Shown one piece after another: positions 8,533 to 15,566 of a stretch of DNA of 34,351 bases. Both the position numbers and the translations under genes were made by a program. The stretch is from Opitutia bacterium (GTDB lineage Bacteria > Verrucomicrobiota > Verrucomicrobiia > Opitutales > Opitutaceae), in NCBI GenBank assembly GCA_016199925.1, contig JACQFT010000119.1:1-34351 (forward strand), in the 5' to 3' direction. The notes beneath the pieces were generated by a model. That model was not told the origin of the DNA. It worked only from the letters and a program-made list of their open reading frames with translations, and did not search any database. Position 1 is the stretch's first letter. The number at the start of each line of letters is the position of its first letter.

Positions 8533-9147
8533 CTATCTTCCAAAAGACCGCCTTTGAAGCGAGTGGCCGTCCATACCCTTCGGAATTAGGGCGACCTTGG
8601 AAGAGGTGCGATCAAATGAAACGGCAAACACGGCAAGCAGCCCATTCATGGCTTTGAGATGCCGATAGACGGGAAAATAAGGAGCCAATTCTTTGTAGTT
8701 TCCTATCCGTTGGGTAAGAAAGCGGTATAGCTCGCGATCAGGTAGGATCAGCACGCCACCGGCTAGCTGGCCTTCAATTATTCCCATGCAGATTTTGTTC
8801 AGTGCCCGATTGGAGCTGGAAATGTTGCCGGTCTCCCACTCGGCGGCAAATTGTCTGCCATCCGCCAACGGTTTCAGCGCATCAATTTTTCCCGGTCCGA
8901 GCCCTTGGGCCAGAACAGGGCGATCTTCCAATCTCCACCCAAGCGTCTTTAATTTTCGCACAAAACACACCTTGATCGGCAACACGCCGTTGCCATCAAC
9001 GACCGGGTGGATCGTGAAGGTGCGGGAATTTTCCGGCCAGACGACGTTTTTAATGGCGCTGCGAATATCGGACAGACAATCCGCGAACTCGCCGGTTGTG
9101 GCGGAAGACGCTTGGCCGAGAAGAAATTCTTCGTGAACCAGTTTCAT
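8533..9147 (-). CDS. BamHI-family type II restriction endonuclease
   Basis: A 204-residue protein clearly homologous to BamHI (213 residues), compared from memory. Shared blocks are VVWPENSRTFTI, GNGVLPIK, EWETGNISSSNRALNK and LIPKGMDG. Expected catalytic acids are present: Glu74, Asp89, Glu103 and Glu105, matching BamHI Glu77, Asp94, Glu111 and Glu113. DNA-contact residues Asn108, Ser110, Arg114, Arg147 and Asp193 match Asn116, Ser118, Arg122, Arg155 and Asp196. The residue equivalent to BamHI Asp154 is Gln146, so specificity may differ. The ATG overlaps the stop of the upstream controller gene (ATGA). Base composition is clearly more AT-rich than in neighbouring genes, which suggests horizontal transfer. 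Confidence 0.93.
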   Translation of the reverse strand: MKLVHEEFLLGQASSATTGEFADCLSDIRSAIKNVVWPENSRTFTIHPVVDGNGVLPIKVCFVRKLKTLGWRLEDRPVLAQGLGPGKIDALKPLADGRQFAAEWETGNISSSNRALNKICMGIIEGQLAGGVLILPDRELYRFLTQRIGNYKELAPYFPVYRHLKAMNGLLAVFAVSFDRTSSKVALIPKGMDGHSLQRRSFGR

Positions 9148-9443
9148 GGTGATGTCTTGGTTTCGCTGCCCAGTTCACGATCCAAGAGGCGAACAATCTC
9201 GGCGGGCGATTGCTTGGAGGCCGAAGCAATTCGGAAGAGCGTAAACAACGACACGCCTTTCTCACCGCGCTCAATGGCGTAGAGGAACGCTCGATCCAAG
9301 CCCGAGTGCTGTGCGGTGCGAGTGGGGTTGAAGTCGTCGGAGCCGCGCAATTTCGCCAGCACGCGGCCAAATATGCGATTGAACGTCGCCTCATCGATGT
9401 GGGCGTCCCCGTGCCACAGCAAGCGTTCGTCGAGTTTGTCCAT
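9144..9443 (-). CDS. XRE-family HTH protein, probable controller of the BamHI-like system
   Basis: A 99-residue helix-turn-helix protein. The motif spans about residues 38-85: TRTAQHSGLDRAFLYAIERG followed by KGVSLFTLFRIASASKQSPAEI. This is the Cro/C1-type pattern seen in C proteins of type II restriction systems. It is transcribed with, and overlaps by 4 nt, the endonuclease gene, and is divergent from the methyltransferase. The BamHI locus also has a controller linked to the endonuclease gene. C proteins delay endonuclease expression and often repress or modulate the methyltransferase promoter. A palindrome 34 bp upstream of its start is the obvious binding site. Its N-terminal 35 residues are longer than in minimal C proteins and have no assigned role. 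Confidence 0.85.
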   Translation of the reverse strand: MDKLDERLLWHGDAHIDEATFNRIFGRVLAKLRGSDDFNPTRTAQHSGLDRAFLYAIERGEKGVSLFTLFRIASASKQSPAEIVRLLDRELGSETKTSP

Positions 9444-9476
9444 GCCGACAGCGTAGCGACTTTCTGCAGCGATAGA

Positions 9477-9494
9477 TGTAGTCTATTGACTACA
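9477..9494. promoter_or_regulatory. Palindromic operator (C-box-like) between controller and methyltransferase genes
   Basis: TGTAGTCTATTGACTACA is a perfect 7-bp inverted repeat with a 4-nt centre. The GTC/GAC half-sites resemble the AGTC/GACT cores of controller-protein boxes. It lies 34 bp upstream of the controller start and 53 bp upstream of the methyltransferase start. A -10-like TACAAT (9491-9496), directed toward the methyltransferase, overlaps its right half, so bound protein would probably block that promoter. Confidence 0.7.
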
Positions 9495-9546
9495 ATGGCG
9501 AAAAACTGATGCTCGCACTCGAAACGGAGCCCGTTAAGTTCCCGCT

Positions 9547-10587
9547 ATGTCCAACGCCGAGCCGCGCATTGCAGATCACCGCACGCCTTTGGGTGCGCTG
9601 TATCGCGGCGATTGCTTGGACCTGCTGCCGCAAATGGCAGCCGAGTCCATGGATTTGATTTTTGCCGATCCACCTTTCAATTTGGGGAAGTCATATGCTT
9701 CGGGCATGGACGACGCTGTCCCGACGGAGCGATATCTTTCCTGGTCGAGGCAATGGATTGAGGCGTGTGTTCGGGTGCTCAAGCCCGGAGGGAGCTTCTT
9801 TCTCTACAATTTGCCCAAATGGAATGTCGCTTTGGGGGCGTTCTTGAACGAAAGGCTGACCTTCCGTCATCTTATCGCGATAGAGATGACCTACACGCTG
9901 CCCATTGCGGGGAGACTTTATCCGAGCCACTATTCGTTGCTGTATTACTGCAAGGGGCCCCGTCCGCGGGTTTTCTCGCCGGATCGGTTGGCTATGGCGA
10001 CATGCCCGCACTGTTTTAGAGAACTGAAAGATTACGGCGGCTATAAAGATAAAATGAATCCAGGCGGCGTGAGTTTGACCGATGTTTGGAAGGATATCCC
10101 GCCGGTGAGGCACCAGAAATTTAAGCGCCGGACCGATGCCAATGAACTGTCGATCAAATTGCTGGATCGCGTGATCACGATGGCCTCACAACCCGGCGAT
10201 CTGGTGCTCGATCCATTCGGCGGCTCGGGGAGCACCTATGCGGTCGCGGAGATTAAAGAGAGGCGCTGGCTGGGCATGGAGCTTGGGCCAATAGATCAAA
10301 TCATCGCCAGAATGGAACCGGGCAATTTGAAAATAGAAGGACGCTTTCTTGATGAATATCGCAGTGAGATAAATGCACTCTTTCCGCCGGCAGTCCTAAA
10401 GTCTCGGTATGATTGCGGACATTGGACGCCTGGAAATATCCCAAAGGGGCGGGCCCGGGAAAAAATTGCGAACGCTGCACACCAACAGGTCGAGCTTGTG
10501 CTGCAAGAACAGCAGGGTCGGTATTCCGCGCCGCGAACCAAAGGGAAGCGCCGTCTCGTTTCAAACCAAGCCGTCAAATCGGCTTAA
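9547..10587 (+). CDS. DNA methyltransferase (beta-class, DPPF) of the BamHI-like system
   Basis: A 346-residue amino-methyltransferase that should protect host DNA from the linked endonuclease. The catalytic motif IV, DPPF (residues 41-44), comes before the S-adenosylmethionine motif, DPFGGSGST (222-230). This is the permuted beta-class order. In this order DPPF/DPPY usually marks N6-adenine methylation, though N4-cytosine activity cannot be excluded. A CPHC pair near residue 156 and the stretch VSLTDVWKDIPPVRH lie in the target-recognition part. A basic C-terminal tail (GKRRLVSNQAVKSA) is present. It is divergent from the controller-endonuclease pair. Composition is AT-richer than flanking genes. 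M.BamHI, by contrast, is as I recall an N4-cytosine enzyme with SPPY. Confidence 0.92.
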   Translation: MSNAEPRIADHRTPLGALYRGDCLDLLPQMAAESMDLIFADPPFNLGKSYASGMDDAVPTERYLSWSRQWIEACVRVLKPGGSFFLYNLPKWNVALGAFLNERLTFRHLIAIEMTYTLPIAGRLYPSHYSLLYYCKGPRPRVFSPDRLAMATCPHCFRELKDYGGYKDKMNPGGVSLTDVWKDIPPVRHQKFKRRTDANELSIKLLDRVITMASQPGDLVLDPFGGSGSTYAVAEIKERRWLGMELGPIDQIIARMEPGNLKIEGRFLDEYRSEINALFPPAVLKSRYDCGHWTPGNIPKGRAREKIANAAHQQVELVLQEQQGRYSAPRTKGKRRLVSNQAVKSA

Positions 10588-10623
10588 TGCGGATAGTGAA
10601 AATAAGACCTCTCTGCCTCTAGT

Positions 10624-11085
10624 ATGGCTTCGAAACCCATTCCCGGTTCCACCGGCGAAGTGCTCACGTGTCTGCCGTCGGCGTATCTGCCGCACGCGGC
10701 GACGGGGTTGCTGCACCTGCCGCGGTTCCTCGCGAAGTGCCAATACGTGAAGGAGCACGGCGCGCTGCCGCCGAGCTACGCAAAGAATTTCAAGCGCGGG
10801 ATGGACCGCTTCCTCTGCCTGCACCTCGGCATCGAGCCCGCCGCCGTGGAAAAAATCGTTTTCGAGTCCGCCACCGACGCCGAGATCGACGCGAAGCTCC
10901 GCCAACTTTTCCCCGCCGATGTGCGGGCCGCAAAGTGGAACCGCGACTACGTGCAGAAGGGCTCGGCGCCGAGCGGCCGCGAGTTTCTGGCCGAGGCGCT
11001 GACCAACATGGGCTGCGCCGACCGCATCGGCCAGATCGTCAGCGTCGTTGACTTGATCGAGTTCGACGAAGGCCGGATCGAGTAG
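10624..11085 (+). CDS. DUF5069 family protein (first of two)
   Basis: A 153-residue soluble protein of the DUF5069 family, function unknown. Family features include LPRFLAKCQYVKEHGALPPSY, KRGMDRFLCLHLGI, and a C-terminal segment ending VVDLIEFDEGRIE that matches the usual DxxEGR-like end. The start is ATG at 10624, 36 bp after the methyltransferase stop. The return to high GC in this gene marks the right edge of the restriction-modification island. A second DUF5069 gene lies at 31936-32391; the two are only distantly similar to each other. Confidence 0.85.
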   Translation: MASKPIPGSTGEVLTCLPSAYLPHAATGLLHLPRFLAKCQYVKEHGALPPSYAKNFKRGMDRFLCLHLGIEPAAVEKIVFESATDAEIDAKLRQLFPADVRAAKWNRDYVQKGSAPSGREFLAEALTNMGCADRIGQIVSVVDLIEFDEGRIE

Positions 11086-11205
11086 GTGACGACCAACCGT
11101 CGCCGAGGCCACGGCTGGCAAGCGCGGCGTGGATCGAATAGGGCCGCAGAGTTCGACCGCGGATTTCACGGATAAAATCCGGATGATCGGAGGCGCGCAG
11201 TAAAC

Positions 11206-11230
11206 TGTAGGAGCGGCTTTATGCCGCGAT
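11206..11230. repeat. Short palindromic repeat, family C fragment
   Basis: GTAGGAGCGGCTTTATGCCG, continuing GCGAT, recurs in inverted form at 32676-32731, where both halves form a hairpin. Only one half is present here. The rest of the 11086-11362 gap contains a fragment resembling the H-type palindrome (CGCGGATTTCACGGAT near 11158) and the hairpin at 11308-11330. Confidence 0.6.
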
Positions 11231-11307
11231 TCTATGTCGGGCGACGGCCCGGACGAGCCCCGGGTTTGCGGAGGTAGTCCACGGCGCAGAATTCATCACG
11301 CGGGAGA

Positions 11308-11330
11308 GGGGCGCAGAATTGCTGCGCCCC
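11308..11330. other. Perfect intergenic hairpin
   Basis: GGGGCGCAG (11308-11316), a 5-nt loop AATTG, and CTGCGCCCC (11322-11330) form a perfect 9-bp stem between the convergent DUF5069 and kinase-like genes. No T-tract follows on either strand, so it may slow or stop transcription only with Rho, or be part of a repeat. GGCGCAGAATTC is echoed at 11283-11294. Confidence 0.55.
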
Positions 11331-11362
11331 GATGCGGCGGAGGCGTCGCAGGGCTGGCCGCC

Positions 11363-12448
11363 CTACATCATCATCTCCGGGGCGGCGTCGGGGCCGGTGG
11401 CGGCGTGGCGTTCGTGGAGGATCGCCAGGCTCTCGCTCACGAGTTCGCCCATGCCGGTGCAGTGGCGGAAGCGCGCCGACTGATAATGCTCGGCGAGATC
11501 GGCGGCGAGCTGGCGCACGTGCTCGGACGGCGCGATGGGGTCGGCGGACATCGCGGCGAGCAGCGGGTTCAGGCGGCGCGGCGAGAGCTCGGCCCGCTGG
11601 AGCATGAGCGTCTGCTCCTCGCGCTGGTATTGGAGGGCGGTTTTCGGGTTGAGCAGTTTCTGGCAATAGAGCACGAGCGGGGCGTTCTGCTTGAAGAACT
11701 GCGGGAGATAAAAATTTTTGCGGGCGTTGTAGGATTGCTGGTCGAAATCCATCGCGCGGATGCGCACCTGCCAGCCTTCGAAGTCGGGCGTGAGCACGAC
11801 GACGAAGTTGTAGCTGCGCATGTCGCCGAGGAGGCGGACGAAGCAGCGCTCGTTGAACTTCACCAGCTCCTTGGCGATGCGGATGGGTTTCAGCTCGGGG
11901 TTGTGGAGCCAGCGTTCGGTGAAGATGTCGCCGGGGATGCCGACGATGTGCTCCTCGACGAGGGTCTCGCCGTGGGTGAGGAAGTTGAGGCGGTTGGGCG
12001 AGAGGAGGTGCTCGAGCTCGAGGCCGTAGACGCGCGAGGCGTCGCCCTGCTTCACGTAGAAATAGTCCTGGTTGTCGTTGTAGGCATTCACGATCCGGAT
12101 GCGGAAGGGCATCGAGTTGCCGAAGGAGCAAAAATCCACGCGGTCGATGTAGAGGTGTTGCACGACGGAGAAATCGCCGTCGACCTTGAGGAGAGCGTAA
12201 ACGCGTTTGAGGGCGTCGTTGATGGCCGGCATCTCCTCGGCGCGATAGGCGACGGATTCCCAGAGGGTGTTGCGGCCCGCGGCGTCGACGAGCGGGACGG
12301 CCTCGTGGAAATCGCGGAGGCGCGCGTAGCTGACGGGGAGTTCGCGTTCGCGGTGGAACTGGCGCAGGTAGTCGCGCAGCGCACCGCGGATGGCGATGGT
12401 GGGTTTCTTCTGCGTGCGTCGGCGGGCGGGTGCCGCGGGCTCTTCCAT
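11363..12448 (-). CDS. Conserved hypothetical protein with a possible kinase-like fold
   Basis: A 361-residue protein I cannot assign to a named family. Its N-terminus is basic (ARRRTQKK). The order of certain motifs resembles a protein-kinase-like fold: Lys133 in YFYVKQGD, a Glu-rich stretch GLELEHLL and LVEEHIVG, then GDMRSYNF (Asp209 to Asn214, like a catalytic loop D-x-x-x-x-N), then RAMDFDQQ (Asp234 and Asp236, like a DFG metal-binding loop). A glycine-rich loop is not obvious. This could therefore be an atypical kinase, a HipA-like phosphotransferase or a pseudokinase; all of that is inference. I chose ATG at 12448; an upstream extension of 54 residues is Pro/Ala-rich and would overlap the divergent gene. 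Confidence 0.65.
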   Translation of the reverse strand: MEEPAAPARRRTQKKPTIAIRGALRDYLRQFHRERELPVSYARLRDFHEAVPLVDAAGRNTLWESVAYRAEEMPAINDALKRVYALLKVDGDFSVVQHLYIDRVDFCSFGNSMPFRIRIVNAYNDNQDYFYVKQGDASRVYGLELEHLLSPNRLNFLTHGETLVEEHIVGIPGDIFTERWLHNPELKPIRIAKELVKFNERCFVRLLGDMRSYNFVVVLTPDFEGWQVRIRAMDFDQQSYNARKNFYLPQFFKQNAPLVLYCQKLLNPKTALQYQREEQTLMLQRAELSPRRLNPLLAAMSADPIAPSEHVRQLAADLAEHYQSARFRHCTGMGELVSESLAILHERHAATGPDAAPEMMM

Positions 12449-12588
12449 GGGCGCAGCGTAGGCGGGCGCGGGTTGGTAGCAAGCCGCGGGCGGATTCGTC
12501 GCGACCAGGGTCGGCGTTACCGGCTGGGCGGGGCGATTGATCGCTGCGGGGTTGAGCCGGGAGGTGCCGTCGGCGACGGTGGGGTGCG

Positions 12589-13107
12589 ATGACGACGACC
12601 CTGCCGGCACAGAACTCCGCGGCGAAAAACAGAATTGGCCGCGCCATCTTCTGGGGCGCGTTGATCAGCGGGGGGCTCGATATCAGCGGGGCGTGCATCC
12701 AGGCGTGGATCGTGCGCGGGGCGGCGCCCGCCATGGTGCTCAGGGGCGTGGCGGGCGCGGTGCTCGGGGCGTCGGCGGCCAAGGGCGGTTGGGCGGTCGC
12801 GGCGCTCGGGCTCGCGCTGCATTTCACGGTCGCGACAACCGCCACGGTTGTCTTTTGCGCGCTGAGCCGGCGGAGGGTGTTCCTGACGGAGCACGCGGTG
12901 CTGAGCGGCCTCGCGTTCGGGGCGGCGGTGTTCGGCGCGATGAATTTCGTCACGCTGCCGGGGTTGGGAGTTTTCCGGCACTTTTGCTACGGGGCGCCGT
13001 GGCGATACGCGCCGCCGATGGGTTGGATTCAATTCGTGATCCATCTGGCCTGCGTCGGCCTGCCCATCGCGCTCTGCGTGCGGCGGTTCTCGGCTCCGGC
13101 GCGCTGA
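12589..13107 (+). CDS. Hypothetical integral membrane protein
   Basis: A 172-residue protein with about four hydrophobic segments: residues 19-40, about 68-95, about 104-125 and about 148-165. Glycine- and alanine-rich stretches such as GALISGGLDISGACIQAWIV suggest a compact helical bundle similar to DUF1440/YagU-type proteins, but I do not recognise it with confidence. The start is ATG at 12589, divergent from the kinase-like gene, with 140 bp between the two start codons. No signal peptide cleavage site is evident. It precedes the sensor-kinase gene by about 150 bp and is probably transcribed separately. Confidence 0.72.
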   Translation: MTTTLPAQNSAAKNRIGRAIFWGALISGGLDISGACIQAWIVRGAAPAMVLRGVAGAVLGASAAKGGWAVAALGLALHFTVATTATVVFCALSRRRVFLTEHAVLSGLAFGAAVFGAMNFVTLPGLGVFRHFCYGAPWRYAPPMGWIQFVIHLACVGLPIALCVRRFSAPAR

Positions 13108-13254
13108 GGCGGGTTTGATTGTCGATAACCACGACAGTTTGCGGGATGAAACCGACAAGACCGCACTGAAACCACGCCAGGAGTGCGACGGGCCGCGCGG
13201 CCGGGCCGGCAGAGGGGCTTGCCTTTGGGAAAATTCGGCCGATTAAGCGTGGAG

Positions 13255-14358
13255 ATGCCTGAATACCGTCGACTCAACTGGCGCTTCGTTTTCGGTCTGT
13301 GGACCGGGCTGGGCCTGCTGCTGGTTTTTCAGACCTACGTGGCGACAGCGGGCGAGCACTGGACGGGGATGGAGCACGTGACGAGCTGGGTGTCGCAGTT
13401 TCTGCGCGCGTGGATCTGGGCCGCGCTGACGCCGTTCGTGTTCGCCCTGCGCCGCGAACTGATCGCCCGCCGGACGCCGCGTGCGGGCGAAGTGGCGCTG
13501 CATGTGCTGGCGGCGCTGGCCATTCTGGCCTTCGGAAACGTGCTGCGCATTTGGCTCATCGAAATTTTGTTCGGCTACTGGGAGCTCCGCTACTTCGGGC
13601 TCCAGTCGGTTTTCAGCATGTTCACCTCCTTTACGCTGATCGATTTCTATATCTACTGGGTGGTCCTGGGGGCGGGCTACGTCACGGATCTCGGCTGGCA
13701 AAAACGGCAGACGGAGCTGCGCGCGGAGCAGTTGCGCACCCAGCTTTCGCAGGCGGAGCTGGCGGCGCTCAAGCAGCAGGTGCAGCCGCATTTCCTCTTC
13801 AACGCCCTCAACGCGATCTCGGCGTCGTTGCGCGAGGGGGAACTGGCGAAGGGCGTCGAGGCCATCGCCCGGCTCTCGACGCTGCTGCGGCAGTTGATGG
13901 CGAACGCCGGCCAGCCGGAGATCGAGCTGTGGCGCGAACTCGACTACGCGCGCTGCTACCTCGACGTCGAGGCGGTGCGCTTCGAGGACCGGTTGATCAC
14001 GCATTTCGACGCCGACGAGGACTGCCTGCCGGCGCTGGTGCCCACGCTGCTCCTCCAGCCGATCGTCGAGAACGCCATCAAGCACGGGATCGCCCAGCGG
14101 TGTTCGCCGGGCCGCGTCGCCGTGACGGCGCATCGCGCCGGCGAGACGCTCGTGCTGCGGGTGACGAACGATCCGGCGGAAGGCGGCCGCCGCGCCCGCG
14201 AACAGGACAATCACGGCATCGGCCTGGCGGCGACCCGGGCCCGGCTGGAGCGGGCGTTCGGCGACCGGCACAAATTCGAGAGCGAGATCGACGGGCCCGC
14301 CGGCACCGTGATCACCCTCGAAATCCCCCTGCGGTTCACGCCGGCGGCCGACGGCTAG
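13255..14358 (+). CDS. LytS-type sensor histidine kinase
   Basis: A 367-residue membrane histidine kinase. The N-terminal half has about four transmembrane helices (residues about 10-30, 50-68, 84-108 and 118-145). A coiled linker follows, then the His_kinase domain. The phospho-accepting His179 lies in QQVQPHFLFNALNAISA, and the N-box reads LLQPIVENAIKHGI. The C-terminal GHKL ATPase has its G-box at HGIGLAATRARLERAFG. These proteins pair with LytTR response regulators, exactly as here, with the regulator starting 14 nt after the stop. The start is ATG at 13255, preceded directly by GGAG. The signal sensed is unknown. Confidence 0.93.
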   Translation: MPEYRRLNWRFVFGLWTGLGLLLVFQTYVATAGEHWTGMEHVTSWVSQFLRAWIWAALTPFVFALRRELIARRTPRAGEVALHVLAALAILAFGNVLRIWLIEILFGYWELRYFGLQSVFSMFTSFTLIDFYIYWVVLGAGYVTDLGWQKRQTELRAEQLRTQLSQAELAALKQQVQPHFLFNALNAISASLREGELAKGVEAIARLSTLLRQLMANAGQPEIELWRELDYARCYLDVEAVRFEDRLITHFDADEDCLPALVPTLLLQPIVENAIKHGIAQRCSPGRVAVTAHRAGETLVLRVTNDPAEGGRRAREQDNHGIGLAATRARLERAFGDRHKFESEIDGPAGTVITLEIPLRFTPAADG

Positions 14359-14372
14359 GAAATTTTCCCCCT

Positions 14373-15164
14373 ATGGAACGAATCAAGACCCTCATCGTCG
14401 ATGACGAGAAACCGGCCCGCCGCGTCCTGCGGGGGCTGCTGGAGAAAGACCCCGAGATCGAAGTGGTGGGCGAGGCCATGCACGGCGAGCGCGCCCTGGA
14501 GCTGATCGCCGGCCGCCGGCCGCGCCTCATGTTTCTCGACGTGCAGATGCCGATCCTCTCCGGGATCGAGCTGCTGGCCCGCCTGCCCGCGGGCGAGCGC
14601 CCGGAAATCATCTTCGTCACCGCCTACGACGACTATGCGCTCACGGCGTTCGACGTGCAGGCGGTGGACTACCTGGTGAAACCCTTCAGCGACGCGCGGT
14701 TTCACTCGGCGCTCGCGCGCGCGAAACGGCGGGTGCATGGCGGCACGCTGAGCGCCACGGAGCGGACGCTGCGGGCGCTGCTGGAACATTTCCAGCGCAG
14801 CGGCGCCCCGGCGGCCGGCGCCCCGGCGCCGGCGCGGGACTACGCGCGCCTCGTCGTGAAGGCGGACGGCCAACTGCATTTTCTGAATCAGACGGAGATC
14901 CGCTGGATCGAGGCGCAGGGCGATTTCGTGAAAATCCACCTGGTCGGCGGGCGCGGGCTGCTGGTGCGCAAGACGCTCAACAGCCTCGCGGGCACGCTCG
15001 ACCCGCGCCAGTTCGTGCGCATCCACAAATCGACCATCGTCAACCTCGGCGCCGTGCGCCGCGTCGTGCCGATGCGCGAGCGCAGCCACGGCATGGAACT
15101 CGACGACGGGAAGGCGCTGATCATCGGCCCGAGCTACCGCTCGGTGTTCGACCGGCTGAAGTAA
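14373..15164 (+). CDS. LytTR-family response regulator
   Basis: A 263-residue two-component regulator. The receiver domain (residues 3-120) has acidic residues Asp10 and Asp11, the phospho-acceptor Asp56 in LMFLDVQMP, and the Lys of YLVKPF. A Pro/Ala-rich linker (about 145-157) leads to a LytTR DNA-binding domain (about 160-260). That domain shows the family pattern RWIEAQGDFVKIHL, LLVRKTLNSLAGTLDP, and FVRIHKSTIVNLGAVRRV. The start is ATG at 14373, just after the kinase stop, so the pair forms one operon. The TonB-dependent receptor 400 bp downstream is a candidate target only by proximity. Confidence 0.95.
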   Translation: MERIKTLIVDDEKPARRVLRGLLEKDPEIEVVGEAMHGERALELIAGRRPRLMFLDVQMPILSGIELLARLPAGERPEIIFVTAYDDYALTAFDVQAVDYLVKPFSDARFHSALARAKRRVHGGTLSATERTLRALLEHFQRSGAPAAGAPAPARDYARLVVKADGQLHFLNQTEIRWIEAQGDFVKIHLVGGRGLLVRKTLNSLAGTLDPRQFVRIHKSTIVNLGAVRRVVPMRERSHGMELDDGKALIIGPSYRSVFDRLK

Positions 15165-15273
15165 GCTTTTCCCCGCGCAAGCCCGGGGCGTCTGGTCGTG
15201 GCCGGCGCGGGCCCGCGCGCTTCCGCCGGCAGTCCTCCGTTTCGAGGCGCGCGTCGGTCGGGCGGTTGGCGTG

Positions 15274-15354
15274 GAGGGACACCGGCTCCGTCCGGCCCGA
15301 AGATGGGGAAAAGACGGACGACACGGAGGTCGTCCCTCCCGGGCGAAGCGAGGG
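15274..15354. repeat. Palindromic repeat, family E, copy 1
   Basis: GGAGGGAC and CACCGGCTCCGTCCGG are followed by AAAAGACGGACGAC, and the arm closes with GTCCCTCCC then GGGCGAAGCGAGGG. The same ordered blocks recur at 34252-34340. It sits in the 402-bp gap (15165-15566) before the receptor gene. That gap also holds a CCCGGCGCTTGCTCCGGG block (family C) near 15386. I see no gene there. Promoter elements for the receptor are not obvious. Confidence 0.7.
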
Positions 15355-15566
15355 TGGGCCGCTGCGGGTGCTTGGGTCGAAGGCCCGGCGCTTGCTCCGG
15401 GGCGGTTCATCGCAGAAATGTCGGCGACGCAGCGGCGGTTGCCGTCTTCGGCGGCGATTCTGCCGGGTCTGTCGACGTAGCGTTGGGTGCGCCGCGCGGG
15501 TGCGCACGCTGTCGCGCCAACGGGTCGGACCATCCCGTCCGCCCGGTTTAACACCCACACCCCCTA

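Noticed and set aside
11308-11330. Perfect hairpin as a Rho-independent terminator
   Set aside because: No T-tract on either side, so it is listed only as a hairpin.
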